Assembly (NCBI RefSeq): GCF_004331155.1
Contig: NZ_SJNZ01000003.1
Coordinates: forward strand, 145,381 to 209,380
DNA from: Acinetobacter terrestris
Lineage (GTDB): Bacteria > Pseudomonadota > Gammaproteobacteria > Pseudomonadales > Moraxellaceae
DNA length: 64,000 nt
Direction of reading: 5' to 3'
A program made the translations under genes and the position numbers. Positions 19,990-29,002 of the stretch are shown here, piece after piece. Each line of letters opens with the position of its first letter. Position 1 is the stretch's first letter. The notes beneath the pieces are model-generated. The model worked only from the letters and a program-made list of their open reading frames with translations. It searched no databases and was not told where the DNA came from.

Positions 19990-20820
19990 ATGATTCGTGT
20001 TCCCTCTCCTGCCAAGCTCAATCTTTTTTTGCATATCACAGGTCGTCGTGACAATGGCTATCATAAATTGCAAAGCATTTTCCAACTGATTGATTTAACT
20101 GACTGGTTAGAATTTACTCAAACGGATGACCGAACGATTTCAATTGCTGGTTTGAGCAGTGTCGACTTAGAACAAAATCTAATCTATAAGGCCACACAAA
20201 TTTTAAAACCCTTCGCCACCAAGCCAACGGGTTTAAAAATTGCCATCGAAAAGAACATTCCGATGGGTGCAGGACTTGGAGGCGGTTCTTCCAATGCTGC
20301 CACCACCCTGATTGTGGTGAACCAATTGTGGCAATGCGGTCTAAATATTGAACAACTGGCTGAGCTGGGGGTAAAACTCGGTGCCGATGTTCCAATTTTT
20401 GTACATGGTCGTAATGCATGGGCTGAAGGCATTGGCGAACACTTAACATTCATAGACTTAGATCAAAAACAGTACATTGTGTTAAAACCTGACTGTTTTA
20501 TCAGCACTCAACTGCTTTTTTCACAAAAAACGTTGACAAGAGACACGAAGCCTACTAAATTTTGCGCCTATCAGTTAACGCCATTTAACTTTGGAAATAA
20601 CTTTGAGCCTTTGGCAAGAAGCCTATATCCTGAAGTGAATGAAGCGATGCAGTATTTAGACCAGTTCGGTATTGCAAAACTTACAGGTACAGGTGCTTGT
20701 GTTTTTACTGAAGTAACTCCTGATATGAATATTGATGAGATTTTAGCGCATTCACCTTGTAAAGCTTACTTGGTCAATAGTTTAAATGAATCACCATTAC
20801 GTCATTTCAAGGTTATATGA
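19990..20820 (+). CDS. ispE: 4-diphosphocytidyl-2-C-methyl-D-erythritol kinase
   Basis: GHMP kinase of the MEP isoprenoid pathway that phosphorylates CDP-methylerythritol. 276 aa. Starts with PSPAKLNLFLHITGRRDNGYH and contains the ATP-binding motif PMGAGLGGGSSNAA and the C-terminal KLTGTGACVF. It lies 23 bp after lolB. The stop codon is one base before the first tRNA-Gln, so maturation of that tRNA by RNase P cuts directly behind the coding sequence. Confidence 0.97.
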   Translation: MIRVPSPAKLNLFLHITGRRDNGYHKLQSIFQLIDLTDWLEFTQTDDRTISIAGLSSVDLEQNLIYKATQILKPFATKPTGLKIAIEKNIPMGAGLGGGSSNAATTLIVVNQLWQCGLNIEQLAELGVKLGADVPIFVHGRNAWAEGIGEHLTFIDLDQKQYIVLKPDCFISTQLLFSQKTLTRDTKPTKFCAYQLTPFNFGNNFEPLARSLYPEVNEAMQYLDQFGIAKLTGTGACVFTEVTPDMNIDEILAHSPCKAYLVNSLNESPLRHFKVI

Positions 20821-20821
20821 T

Positions 20822-20896
20822 AGGGGTATCGCCAAGTGGTAAGGCACCGGGTTTTGATCTCGGCATCCGTTGGTTCGAATCCAGCTACCCCTGCCA
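20822..20896 (+). tRNA. tRNA-Gln (TTG), copy 1
   Basis: 75 nt with encoded CCA. Acceptor stem AGGGGTA / TACCCCT, anticodon loop TTTTGAT (anticodon TTG). It begins one base after the ispE stop. Confidence 0.95.
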
Positions 20897-20923
20897 TTCA
20901 TTTCATCTGTAGATTGCTGTATT

Positions 20924-20998
20924 AGGGGCGTCGCCAAGTGGTAAGGCACCGGGTTTTGATCTCGGCATCCGTTGGTTCGAATCCAGCCGCCCCTGCCA
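20924..20998 (+). tRNA. tRNA-Gln (TTG), copy 2
   Basis: 75 nt. Same body as copy 1, but the acceptor stem is AGGGGCG / CGCCCCT. This is a two-base-pair compensatory change at positions 6 and 7 that preserves pairing. Confidence 0.95.
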
Positions 20999-21040
20999 TT
21001 TAAACCCATCGTTTAAATAAACCTTACAGTGATCAAATTT

Positions 21041-21115
21041 AGGGGTATCGCCAAGTGGTAAGGCACCGGGTTTTGATCTCGGCATCCGTTGGTTCGAATC
21101 CAGCTACCCCTGCCA
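21041..21115 (+). tRNA. tRNA-Gln (TTG), copy 3
   Basis: 75 nt, apparently identical to copy 1, 42 nt downstream of copy 2. Confidence 0.95.
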
Positions 21116-21206
21116 TTTTCTCAAAAAAGACAGAACAGAGTTTGCCGGTTCATTTGTTAATTTACCTTGACATAGACCCGCAAAAATATTAAAGTTCTGC
21201 CGCATT

Positions 21207-21281
21207 AGGGGTATCGCCAAGTGGTAAGGCACCGGGTTTTGATCTCGGCATCCGTTGGTTCGAATCCAGCTACCCCTGCCA
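21207..21281 (+). tRNA. tRNA-Gln (TTG), copy 4
   Basis: 75 nt, apparently identical to copies 1 and 3. It ends 36 nt before the prs start codon. Confidence 0.95.
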
Positions 21282-21317
21282 TCTATTTTCAAACATTCCA
21301 ACCGCCAAGGGTGCTTC

Positions 21318-22271
21318 ATGCCCAATCTTGTCGTTTTTAGTGGAACTGCACATCCACAATTCGCCCAAAAAGTCGTAAGCCACCTGCACATTCCTTTAGG
21401 TGCAGCATCTGTAGGTCATTTTTCTGACGGTGAAATTGCTGTCGAAATTACTGAAAATGTTCGTGGTAAAGACGTATTTCTCGTACAGCCTACTTGTGCC
21501 CCAACGAATGACAACCTTATGGAAGTCCTCGTGATGGCCGATGCTTTACGTCGTGCAAGCGCAGGTCGTATTACTGCTGTCATCCCTTACTTCGGATATG
21601 CTCGTCAAGATCGTCGTCCTCGTTCAAGCCGTGTGCCAATCACTGCAAAAGTTGTAGCAGACATGCTGACAACTGTAGGTATTGACCGCGTTGTAATGAT
21701 CGACCTTCATGCCGACCAGATTCAAGGTTTCTTCGACATCCCTGTAGACAATATCTACGGTACTCCTGCATTACTTGCTGATCTTCGTCAACAGCAACAC
21801 CATAATCTTATGGTTGTTTCTCCAGACGTTGGCGGTGTAGTCCGTGCGCGTGCTGTAGCTAAGCAAATGGGTGATATCGATCTGGCAATCATTGATAAAC
21901 GTCGTCAAAAAGCAAATGAATCACAAGTGATGCATTTGATTGGTGATGTGCGAGATCGTGACTGCGTAATCGTGGATGACATGGTGGATACTGCCGGTAC
22001 TTTGTGTAAAGCTGCTGAAGCATTGAAACAATTCGGTGCTCGCCGTGTGGTTGCTTATGCAACACACCCTGTACTTTCTGGTAAAGCGCTTGAGAATTTG
22101 AAGAATTCTGTACTCGACGAACTCGTCGTCACAGATACGATTCCTTTATCTCAAGAAGCATTAGAAATTGGTAAGATTCGCCAAGTTTCAGTCGCTGGTA
22201 TGGTTGCTGAAACAATTCGTCGTATTAACAACGAAGAATCTATTAGCGCAATGTTCGATAGTTATCTATAA
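21318..22271 (+). CDS. prs: Ribose-phosphate pyrophosphokinase (PRPP synthase)
   Basis: Makes phosphoribosyl pyrophosphate for purine, pyrimidine, His, Trp and NAD synthesis. 317 aa from the ATG at 21318, with AAGGGTG upstream. A longer frame would start inside tRNA-Gln copy 4 and is rejected. Motifs: [14 protein letters not shown] (flexible loop), [14 protein letters not shown], and the PRPP-binding [15 protein letters not shown]. The ispE-tRNA-prs order recalls the ispE-tRNA-prs cluster of other gammaproteobacteria. Confidence 0.97.
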   Translation: MPNLVVFSGTAHPQFAQKVVSHLHIPLGAASVGHFSDGEIAVEITENVRGKDVFLVQPTCAPTNDNLMEVLVMADALRRASAGRITAVIPYFGYARQDRRPRSSRVPITAKVVADMLTTVGIDRVVMIDLHADQIQGFFDIPVDNIYGTPALLADLRQQQHHNLMVVSPDVGGVVRARAVAKQMGDIDLAIIDKRRQKANESQVMHLIGDVRDRDCVIVDDMVDTAGTLCKAAEALKQFGARRVVAYATHPVLSGKALENLKNSVLDELVVTDTIPLSQEALEIGKIRQVSVAGMVAETIRRINNEESISAMFDSYL

Positions 22272-22289
22272 TACAGCGCTAAATTTTAA

Positions 22290-22315
22290 AAGCCCTGCCC
22301 TATGGTAGGGCTTTC
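22290..22315 (+). terminator. Weak hairpin after prs
   Basis: GCCCTA / TAGGGC around a TGG loop (22297-22311), with outer AAAGCCCT / AGGGCTTT as an alternative pairing. Only a short, interrupted T run follows, so read-through into rplY is possible. Confidence 0.55.
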
Positions 22316-22370
22316 TATCACTGAACTGGTCGAAGGTTCAGTCCATTAAACTCAATGAGGAAATGTCATC

Positions 22371-22667
22371 ATGGCAAACTTCGTATTAAATGCAGTAGCT
22401 CGTGACGAATCAGTACAAGGGAAAGGTTCGAGCCGCCGCCTTCGTCTAGAAAACAAAGTTCCAGCAATCATTTACGGTGGCGAAGCTGCTCCTGTAACTG
22501 TTAGTTTAGAACTTCGTCAACTTGTTAAATTTCTTGAAGACAATTCTTTCTTTGAAGAAGTAATTGAAATTCAAGTGGGCGACAAAGTTGAAAGCGTTAA
22601 AATCCAAGCTTTACAACGTCACCCAGCTAAAAACACGCCTATGCACGCTGACTTTAAACGCGCATAA
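22371..22667 (+). CDS. rplY: 50S ribosomal protein L25 (short form)
   Basis: Binds 5S rRNA. 98 aa, the short single-domain form as in E. coli rather than the two-domain CTC type. It begins MANFVLNAVARDES with the conserved GKGSSRRLRLENKVPAIIYGG. The ATG follows TGAGGAAATGTCATC. It is placed 18 bp before pth, as is common in this group. Confidence 0.95.
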   Translation: MANFVLNAVARDESVQGKGSSRRLRLENKVPAIIYGGEAAPVTVSLELRQLVKFLEDNSFFEEVIEIQVGDKVESVKIQALQRHPAKNTPMHADFKRA

Positions 22668-22685
22668 GTGTTAACGGTATAATTA

Positions 22686-23267
22686 GTGTCAAAACTTTCG
22701 CTAATTGTCGGTTTGGGCAATCCTGGTAAGGAATACGCCCAAACCCGCCATAATGCAGGCTTCTGGTTTGTTGAACGCCTTGCTGAAGCTTATGGCATTT
22801 CCCTCAAAGCCGATCCTAAATTCTACGGAATCAGCGGTCGCGGTAATATTGAAGGTCAAGACGTTCGTCTGCTTTTACCCACAACCTTTATGAATGCCTC
22901 TGGCAAAAGTGTTGTGCCCTTCGCAAAATTCTATCAAGTTGCCCCAGAAACGATGCTGATTGCGCATGATGAGCTGGATATGAATCCTGGTGTCATTCGC
23001 CTAAAAACAGGCGGCGGTCACGGTGGTCATAATGGTTTACGCGATATCGTTCCACATCTAGGTTCTAATTTCCATCGCCTGCGTATTGGTATTGGTCATC
23101 CTGGTGCAAAAGAACGTGTATCCGGACATGTCCTCAGCAAAGCGCCGAGCAGCGAACAGGATTTAATGGATGATGCCATTGCACATGCTTTATCTCGCAT
23201 TCAATTGCTGGTAAACGGTGACATACAGCAAGCCATGAATCAAATCAATGCTTATAAACCAAACTGA
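22686..23267 (+). CDS. pth: Peptidyl-tRNA hydrolase
   Basis: Releases tRNA from peptidyl-tRNA dropped off ribosomes. 193 aa from a GTG start. Conserved GLGNPGKEYAQTRHNAGF (catalytic His22), TFMNASGKSV, and HDELDMNPGVIRLKTGGGHGGHNGL. Likely co-transcribed with rplY. Confidence 0.97.
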   Translation: MSKLSLIVGLGNPGKEYAQTRHNAGFWFVERLAEAYGISLKADPKFYGISGRGNIEGQDVRLLLPTTFMNASGKSVVPFAKFYQVAPETMLIAHDELDMNPGVIRLKTGGGHGGHNGLRDIVPHLGSNFHRLRIGIGHPGAKERVSGHVLSKAPSSEQDLMDDAIAHALSRIQLLVNGDIQQAMNQINAYKPN

Positions 23268-23412
23268 TCATTCCATAAATTGTTGAAAAATCCTGCTTGC
23301 CATGTTGCTTTTTTCGGAGCAAAATGCGCTTTCTGCGGATTACTGATCCAGTAAGAAGTGATTTGATTTAACCATAAGATAAAATCTTAGGCCCACTAAG
23401 GAGACGCTAGCC

Positions 23413-23793
23413 ATGCTATCTCGTTTATTAAAAGCTAAAATTCACCGTTGTGTCGTTACACAAGCAGAATTACATTATGAAGGTTCTTGTGCAATTGACG
23501 GCGTATTATTGGATTTAGCCGGTATCCGCGAATATGAAGAAATTCATATGTGGAACGTGACTAATGGTAAGCGTTTTACCACTTATGCAATTCGTGGTGA
23601 AGAAAACTCAGGCATTATTTCAGTCAATGGCGGTGCTGCCCTTCAAGCTGATGTTGGTGATCTGATGATTATCGCAACATTTGGCGATTTTACTGAAGCT
23701 GAAGCCAATGCCCACAAACCACGTCTGGTTTATGCCAATCCAAACAATACTGTTAATCACACTGCGAACTGTATTCCTGTTCAAGTGGCTTAA
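23413..23793 (+). CDS. panD: Aspartate 1-decarboxylase
   Basis: Makes beta-alanine for pantothenate and CoA. 126 aa pyruvoyl enzyme. Self-cleavage is expected between Gly24 and Ser25 in [24 protein letters not shown] upstream of the ATG is a strong ribosome-binding site. Stands alone, not with panBC. Confidence 0.97.
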   Translation: MLSRLLKAKIHRCVVTQAELHYEGSCAIDGVLLDLAGIREYEEIHMWNVTNGKRFTTYAIRGEENSGIISVNGGAALQADVGDLMIIATFGDFTEAEANAHKPRLVYANPNNTVNHTANCIPVQVA

Positions 23794-23806
23794 AGTTAAA
23801 AATATT

Positions 23807-23833
23807 AAAAGCTCGCCATATGCGGGCTTTTTT
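23807..23833 (+). terminator. Terminator after panD
   Basis: AAAAGCTCGC / GCGGGCTTTT (one G-T pair) followed by TTTTTTATT. Confidence 0.85.
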
Positions 23834-23942
23834 ATTGCCTGCCAATTTTCACTTTATTATTCACATAAATAATATCCATATGACTGATTGATCTATAGAA
23901 AGCTGCGCCCGAGATTAAAAACAGGTCTATAATCATTACACA

Positions 23943-24104
23943 TCGCTTCAGGGCGGGGCGAAATTCCCCACCGGTGGTAAGTTAGACTGAGCAAAAATGC
24001 TAAGATTTAATCAGCCCACGAGCCTGTCAATGTTTAAGATTGACTCGCAGATTTGGTGAGAAACCAAAGCCGACGGTATAGTCCGGATGAAAGAAGACGA
24101 CGTA
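23943..24104 (+). ncRNA. FMN riboswitch (RFN element)
   Basis: The aptamer signature is complete: AGGGCGGGGCGAAATTCCCCACCGG, the GAGCCTGTCAATG arm, and AAGCCGACGGTATAGTCCGGATGAAAGAAGA. It precedes ribB by about 90 nt. A CATTTC / GAAATG hairpin (24139-24144 with 24157-24162) lies in the expression-platform region. Expected to lower ribB expression when FMN is abundant. No strong terminator is visible, so translational control is more likely. Confidence 0.95.
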
Positions 24105-24196
24105 ACGGATATTTAGATTTGATATATCGCTGCGACCCCATTTCTGCATCAGTCCTGAAATGTTCAACCGTATTTTTATTTTACGAGAGCGTTTCA

Positions 24197-24856
24197 ATGT
24201 CTAGTTTGATTCAACCCGAAATTTTCTTTTCAGCCCTTCCTCCAGCTGAACAACGTATTCAAAAAGCATTAGAAGATATCCGCCAAGGCAAACCAGTTTT
24301 GGTGATGGATGATTTTGACCGTGAAAATGAAGCCGATCTCATTGTTGCTGCAGAGACACTAAACGTTGAAACCATGGCACGTATGATTCGTGATGGTTCA
24401 GGTATTGTCTGCTTATGCCTAACCGATGAACTGGCCAATCATTTGCAACTTCCACCGATGGTGGCGGATAACTCAAGCCAGTTTAAAACTGCATTTACCG
24501 TAACCATCGAAGCAGCGATAGGCGTAACCACAGGTGTTTCAGCCAAAGACCGCACCACCACAATTAAAGCTGCAATTAAAGATGGCGCAGTTGCAAGTGA
24601 CCTGAATCGTCCCGGTCATGTCTTTCCTTTACGCGCCCGTAATGGCGGAGTACTTACCCGTCGTGGACATACTGAAGGTACGATTGATTTAGCACGTCTA
24701 GCCGGTTTAAAACCTGCAGGTGTTTTGTGTGAATTGACCAATCCTGACGGCACCATGGCATCAGGCATTCAAGTTCTATCTTATGCACAAACCCATCATT
24801 TAACCGTGATTACCATTGAAGAAATTGCACAGTATCGCTTAGCGCATAATCTTTAA
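24197..24856 (+). CDS. ribB: 3,4-dihydroxy-2-butanone 4-phosphate synthase
   Basis: Converts ribulose 5-phosphate to the four-carbon riboflavin precursor. 219 aa from the ATG at 24197 (ribosome-binding sequence GAGAG). Contains [16 protein letters not shown] (metal/substrate acidic loop) and [17 protein letters not shown]. It is the stand-alone ribB, without a fused GTP cyclohydrolase II domain. The frame stays open upstream into the riboswitch, but this is not coding. Regulated by the FMN riboswitch. Confidence 0.97.
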   Translation: MSSLIQPEIFFSALPPAEQRIQKALEDIRQGKPVLVMDDFDRENEADLIVAAETLNVETMARMIRDGSGIVCLCLTDELANHLQLPPMVADNSSQFKTAFTVTIEAAIGVTTGVSAKDRTTTIKAAIKDGAVASDLNRPGHVFPLRARNGGVLTRRGHTEGTIDLARLAGLKPAGVLCELTNPDGTMASGIQVLSYAQTHHLTVITIEEIAQYRLAHNL

Positions 24857-24864
24857 GTTAAAAA

Positions 24865-24892
24865 ATAAAAGCCCTAATCTAGGGCTTTTATT
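24865..24892 (+). terminator. Terminator after ribB
   Basis: AAAAGCCCTA / TAGGGCTTTT with a 3-nt loop, then ATTCTT. It may act for both strands between convergent genes. Confidence 0.85.
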
Positions 24893-24917
24893 CTTCGAAA
24901 CACTTTGAATGAAATAT

Positions 24918-25535
24918 TTAGAATAAGGTCGAATACAAACTATATCCAGCAATTAAAATAAGAACTGCGCCACAAGCCCCGAGCAATTTATTGTAAAGCC
25001 TAGATTTGGATAAATGATTAAAACTTAAATAAACCATTGATAAAGTGGCAAAGTCCAAAACAATCCAACTTAAGGTCAAAATCCCGAGACTGATATTCAA
25101 ATCAGGTGTGATTTGCACAAACTGCGGGAAAAATGAAGCAAAGAAAATAATATCTTTAGGATTGGAAATACCGACCAAAAATCCCTGTTTAAAACCACCA
25201 TTCATTGACTTGGAGTTTAATTGTGAAGGCGATTCATCTTGTTTAGAAAGCAATACTTCTTTTAAAATCTGAACGCCCAAATAGGCAATATACAAACAGC
25301 CTAGAATTTTAATGCTGTTAAACCACTGCTCAGCAATATCCAGAAAACCTTTCAGAACCAAAATGGAAACAGTAATTAAAATGAGTGAGGCAAAGTTGGT
25401 GCCAAATATCGTTTGTAAAGCTTTACGATAACCACCTTTAAGCCCTGCACTGGCGACCAGCATCATCACGGGTCCAGGTGTCGCAATCATGATGACGACA
25501 GCCATGCAATACAACAAGTATTCTGCGATATTCAC
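24918..25535 (-). CDS. LysE/RhtB family amino-acid exporter
   Basis: 205 aa, GTG start preceded by GGAAAA. About six hydrophobic helices and the family motif ATPGPVMMLVASAGLKGGYRKAL near the N-terminus. A second conserved piece is GFLVGISNPKDIIFFASFFPQF. It is an inner-membrane exporter of amino acids or related compounds; specificity is not readable. Confidence 0.9.
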   Translation of the reverse strand: MNIAEYLLYCMAVVIMIATPGPVMMLVASAGLKGGYRKALQTIFGTNFASLILITVSILVLKGFLDIAEQWFNSIKILGCLYIAYLGVQILKEVLLSKQDESPSQLNSKSMNGGFKQGFLVGISNPKDIIFFASFFPQFVQITPDLNISLGILTLSWIVLDFATLSMVYLSFNHLSKSRLYNKLLGACGAVLILIAGYSLYSTLF

Positions 25536-25594
25536 TTTTCCAGTTCTCTAGCAATTATATTTATTTTTTTAAATTTCAAATATAAATAATGTAT

Positions 25595-26080
25595 TTAATC
25601 TTCTTCCACCAGTTGTAATAAATTATGGCTAATGCCATCTGCACGTAAAAAAGCGAAATCGTAACTTGCTGTAGCCAAAGCCAGTACCCGACGTTCAAAT
25701 TCCTGCCAGAGTGGTTTTACCTGTTTATCTTGAATGCCTAAACCACTGTCTTCAGCTAAATTTTTATTTTTCTCACAGATTTTAAGTGCGTGATAAAGCT
25801 TGCGCCCTTTGGAGGCATCATCACGTAAACGAACGCGTTTAGATAAGACAAATCCTTCCACATGACGCAAATCTGCATGCGGCAACATCGGTACTAAAAT
25901 TTGATCCAGTTGCGCATCCAGACGCTTCCATACCGCAGTGTGCTGTTCAGGTGTGTAGGTATTCCACTGAATCACTTCATGGTTAAAGCGACGGCAGCCA
26001 CGGCATACCGAATCACCGAATACCGTAGAACAACGCCCTGCACATGGGGTCAAAGAAGCAATTCGACGGTCAGTACTCAA
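25595..26080 (-). CDS. DUF1289 cysteine-motif protein
   Basis: 161 aa. I take the TTG at 26080 as start because AGGAG stands about 8 nt upstream. The N-terminus holds the DUF1289 pattern C13-x3-C17-x8-C26-x2-C29 followed by RRFNHEVIQWN, a probable metal or Fe-S site. The rest is a helical, charged extension not seen in the short DUF1289 proteins. Function unknown. Confidence 0.8.
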   Translation of the reverse strand: MSTDRRIASLTPCAGRCSTVFGDSVCRGCRRFNHEVIQWNTYTPEQHTAVWKRLDAQLDQILVPMLPHADLRHVEGFVLSKRVRLRDDASKGRKLYHALKICEKNKNLAEDSGLGIQDKQVKPLWQEFERRVLALATASYDFAFLRADGISHNLLQLVEED

Positions 26081-26284
26081 AACACACTCCTACACAACTG
26101 AGAAATCAATAAAATCATTTATCAAACGCTTTTAATTCAAGATCGATTTGATAAAGGACAACCTATAGCGGCATCTTTCGCTTAATAACCATATTTTAGT
26201 TATGGTTTTCTCGCTTATTCATACAATTCACGTTAAAATACGCGCCTTGAATTTTGTCCTATCATAATACATTTGGAGTTATCC

Positions 26285-27217
26285 ATGAACGCTACTGTAG
26301 AACAGCTTGCACCTGTAGAACAGCAAGCGACCACAAGTTGGGTTGTTGCAGCACTATATCAATTTAAAGAAGTTCAAGATCCTGCCGATCTTCAGCAACG
26401 TCTTTTAGACCTAGTCAACAGCATTAACTTGTGTGGAACTCTAATTGTAGCTGGTGAAGGGATTAACGGTACTGTGGCTGGGGATCGGGAAGCGGTTGAT
26501 CAAATTCATGCCTTTCTTCTGAATGAAGGCTTTAACGCTATGGAATACAAAGAATCTCATAGCGATGAAAAACCTTTCCGTAAAATGAAAATCAAGCTCA
26601 AAAAAGAGATTGTGACTTTAGGTGTGGAAGTTAAACCACGCGACTTAGTGGGTCACTACCTCGATCCTAAAGAATGGAACGAACTGATTGCACGTGATGA
26701 TGTAATTTTGGTAGATACGCGTAATGACTACGAATATAAAGCCGGTACATTCAAAGGCGCAGTTGATCCTAAAACAGAAACCTTCCGTGAATTTCCAGAA
26801 TACGTAAAACAGAACCTTGCCCAACATAAAGACAAGAAAATTGCGATGTTCTGTACTGGTGGGATTCGTTGTGAAAAATCAACTTCGTTATTGCTTCAAG
26901 AAGGCTTTAATGAGGTGTATCACCTGAAAGGCGGTATTTTAAAATACCTCGAAGAAACCCCAGTTGAAGAAAGCATGTGGGAAGGCGAATGTTTCGTATT
27001 TGATGGCCGTACTGCCGTGACCCATGGTGTTGAAGAAGGTCAGAACATTAAATGTCATGCATGTGGATGGCCTTTACTTCCCGAAGAAGCTGAACTGCCA
27101 AGTTATGAGCATGGGGTATCTTGTAAATACTGCATCGAAAAAACCACAGAGCAACAAAAAGCCGGTTTCCGCATGCGTCAGTCTCAAATTGCAGCGGCTA
27201 AACGTAAACGTCTGTAA
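26285..27217 (+). CDS. trhO: tRNA uridine(34) hydroxylase (rhodanese-like)
   Basis: Oxygen-dependent hydroxylation of U34 of tRNAs, the prephenate-independent route to 5-hydroxyuridine (formerly YceA). 310 aa from the ATG at 26285, TTGGAGTT upstream. N-terminal acylphosphatase-like domain (ALYQFKEV..GEGINGTVAG), a rhodanese domain with active-site Cys in FCTGGIRCEKS, and a C-terminal Cys cluster KCHACGWPL..CKYC. A few residues at the N-terminus are extra (VEQLAPVEQQ repeat-like). Confidence 0.95.
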   Translation: MNATVEQLAPVEQQATTSWVVAALYQFKEVQDPADLQQRLLDLVNSINLCGTLIVAGEGINGTVAGDREAVDQIHAFLLNEGFNAMEYKESHSDEKPFRKMKIKLKKEIVTLGVEVKPRDLVGHYLDPKEWNELIARDDVILVDTRNDYEYKAGTFKGAVDPKTETFREFPEYVKQNLAQHKDKKIAMFCTGGIRCEKSTSLLLQEGFNEVYHLKGGILKYLEETPVEESMWEGECFVFDGRTAVTHGVEEGQNIKCHACGWPLLPEEAELPSYEHGVSCKYCIEKTTEQQKAGFRMRQSQIAAAKRKRL

Positions 27218-27240
27218 TTTCTAATTTGTAAAGTTATATA

Positions 27241-27267
27241 TAAAAGCTCTCGTTCGAGGGCTTTTTA
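27241..27267 (+). terminator. Terminator after trhO
   Basis: AAAGCTCTCG / CGAGGGCTTT arms with TTT tail. Confidence 0.8.
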
Positions 27268-27412
27268 TTTACCTAAAATAAACAATAGATAAGAAAAGAT
27301 CACCAAGTTTCACCATTAATGCTTATTAAGTCACTCAATATTTGATAATCTGGTATTCAAGGTAAAATAAATAGCTAACTTATTCATTTATAACGTGAAA
27401 AGGAATTAAATT

Positions 27413-27697
27413 ATGCCAAGATCGATTAGCCGTTCAGCCAATTATGCGAGACGTTTTCACACTATTCGTGAAAAAAACCATCAAAAACTAGCAGAAATAA
27501 AAATGGCTTTAGAACAAGAATCACATCTTTTTATTGTGATCCTGGGTGCTGTCATTGGAAGCATTTTATCTATCTTTATTGCGTATCACCTAGAACCTAA
27601 CCTGCTGGAGTATGCAGTACTGAGTGTGATTCCTTTTGCACTGTCGTACAGCTTAAGAAAGGTTTACATTCACACATTGGTACATAGCCAGGAATAA
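27413..27697 (+). CDS. Small membrane protein, unknown function
   Basis: 94 aa with AAGGA before the ATG. A basic, Arg-rich N-terminal third is followed by two hydrophobic segments (about residues 43-60 and 67-80). No family recognised. Monocistronic context between trhO and a DedA gene. Confidence 0.65.
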   Translation: MPRSISRSANYARRFHTIREKNHQKLAEIKMALEQESHLFIVILGAVIGSILSIFIAYHLEPNLLEYAVLSVIPFALSYSLRKVYIHTLVHSQE

Positions 27698-27782
27698 ACC
27701 AATTTGATTACTTGGCTATACTTTACCCTGCAATAAATAAACTTTAGGATAGTTCAGATATCATTATTATTTTTATAAGCTT

Positions 27783-28400
27783 ATGAATCTGACTGAATGG
27801 ATTATTTCCATTATGGAACAATTGGGCTATTGGGGCATTGCCCTGCTCATGTTCCTCGACAATATTTTCCCTCCCATTCCCTCTGAAATCATTATGCCGT
27901 CCGCTGGCTATTCTGCATCACAAGGTCAGCTACTTCTTGTTGGCGTGATTATCGCGGGTTGTATAGGCTCTCTGCTCGCTGCCGCTATACTCTATTGGAT
28001 TGGCTATAAGTTTAATCACGACAGTATTTTCCGTTTCGTAGATCGCTACGGCAAATATCTTTTTATCAAATCTCCAGATGTCAAAAAATCACTCGACTGG
28101 TTTGAGCAATATGGTCACCGGATTGTTTTCTTCGGTCGCATGATTCCAGCAGTTCGCTCACTGATTAGTATTCCTGCTGGCATGAGCCATATGCCCTTCT
28201 GGAAATTTATGTTTTTCAGTAGTCTAGGTACAATTATCTGGACCACTTTCCTAGCCTGTGTCGGTTTTTATTTTGGCGAAAACCAAGCTTTGATGCAGAA
28301 TATTTTTAGCCAAGTCAGCTATTTTATTATCATCATCGTAATCGCCATTATCATCTGGATTCTATACCGTAGACATAAACGTAAAAATCGTCCATCCTGA
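27783..28400 (+). CDS. DedA family membrane protein
   Basis: 205 aa. Typical DedA/SNARE-associated domain: FLDNIFPPIPSEIIMPSAGY near the N-terminus, the FDRYGKYLF-like segment, and the G-x3-R-x3-PxxR stretch FFGRMIPAVRSLISIPAGM. Family members are proposed lipid scramblases or undecaprenyl-phosphate/phosphatidylethanolamine transporters of the inner membrane. Followed within 30 bp by a small membrane protein, probably as an operon. Confidence 0.92.
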   Translation: MNLTEWIISIMEQLGYWGIALLMFLDNIFPPIPSEIIMPSAGYSASQGQLLLVGVIIAGCIGSLLAAAILYWIGYKFNHDSIFRFVDRYGKYLFIKSPDVKKSLDWFEQYGHRIVFFGRMIPAVRSLISIPAGMSHMPFWKFMFFSSLGTIIWTTFLACVGFYFGENQALMQNIFSQVSYFIIIIVIAIIIWILYRRHKRKNRPS

Positions 28401-28429
28401 TGACAGGTCCTCACCAGGAGACTAAGACG

Positions 28430-28843
28430 ATGTCGCATTATCTTAAATATTTTGCAGCCGTTTATAGTATTGCCCTGATCCTGCTGGTCAGTATATTGAT
28501 TTATGGGCTAAAGCTCGGTGCCATTACCTTGCTGCCCGGCCTGATTGCTTCGGCCTTTCTAAGTGCCAGACATTTTATCAAAAGAGAACAGCGCTTACCC
28601 ACCAAAAAAGAAAAAAACACACTGGTTTGGGGATCAACAGTCATTGCCATGGGCATGGGCTTTATCGTGATATTTGTGCTGATTTTTATGCATCCACATA
28701 CTGAGGAAGTTTTGATGACCATGGGCTATGCAGGGAGAGCAGGAAATTCCTTCCTGGTGGCGGGCGTCATTGCTTTACATGGGCTGATCTTTCATATCGC
28801 CTATAATGGCTATGCCCGATATACTTTAAATAAATTTTCATGA
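28430..28843 (+). CDS. Small integral membrane protein, unknown function
   Basis: 137 aa from the ATG at 28430, preceded by AGGAGACTAAGACG. The frame is open back to 28400, where an ATG overlaps the dedA stop. Four hydrophobic helices with a Lys/Arg-rich loop between helices 2 and 3. No family recognised; pairing with DedA suggests an envelope role. Confidence 0.75.
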   Translation: MSHYLKYFAAVYSIALILLVSILIYGLKLGAITLLPGLIASAFLSARHFIKREQRLPTKKEKNTLVWGSTVIAMGMGFIVIFVLIFMHPHTEEVLMTMGYAGRAGNSFLVAGVIALHGLIFHIAYNGYARYTLNKFS

Positions 28844-28848
28844 TGAAT

Positions 28849-28886
28849 TCTCTATTCTCAGTATACAACTCTCTATTCTCAGTATA
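28849..28886. repeat. Short direct repeat, two copies
   Basis: TCTCTATTCTCAGTATA occurs at 28849-28865 and 28870-28886, a 21-bp period. It lies between two genes and just before a terminator; probably a slippage duplication. Confidence 0.8.
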
Positions 28887-28906
28887 GAAATGAAAAATCT
28901 GCACAT

Positions 28907-28936
28907 AAAAAAAAGCACCTAAAAAGGTGCTTTTTT
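28907..28936. terminator. Bidirectional terminator between 28843 and 29003
   Basis: AAAAGCACCT / AGGTGCTTTT around AAAA, with A and T runs on both sides; it serves the convergent genes. Confidence 0.88.
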
Positions 28937-29002
28937 AAAACTTTTTAAACGAGTTTGATATGTGATCCATGAGCCGCGATTATAGCGGCACAAGAGCTCA
29001 CA

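Noticed and set aside
16237..21281. Possible CRISPR array
   Set aside because: The only regular repeats are the spacerless 15-bp tandem array and the tRNA-Gln genes; neither has the repeat-spacer pattern and no cas gene is present.
21255..21317. Upstream start for prs
   Set aside because: It begins inside tRNA-Gln copy 4; the ATG at 21318 has a ribosome-binding site and matches the family N-terminus.
20797..21391. Minus-strand frames with repeated [24 protein letters not shown] peptides
   Set aside because: They are antisense translations of the four tRNA-Gln genes; the repetition reflects the tRNA copies.
24053..24196. N-terminal extension of ribB (in-frame GTG)
   Set aside because: It would overlap the FMN riboswitch aptamer, and the family starts at the ATG at 24197.
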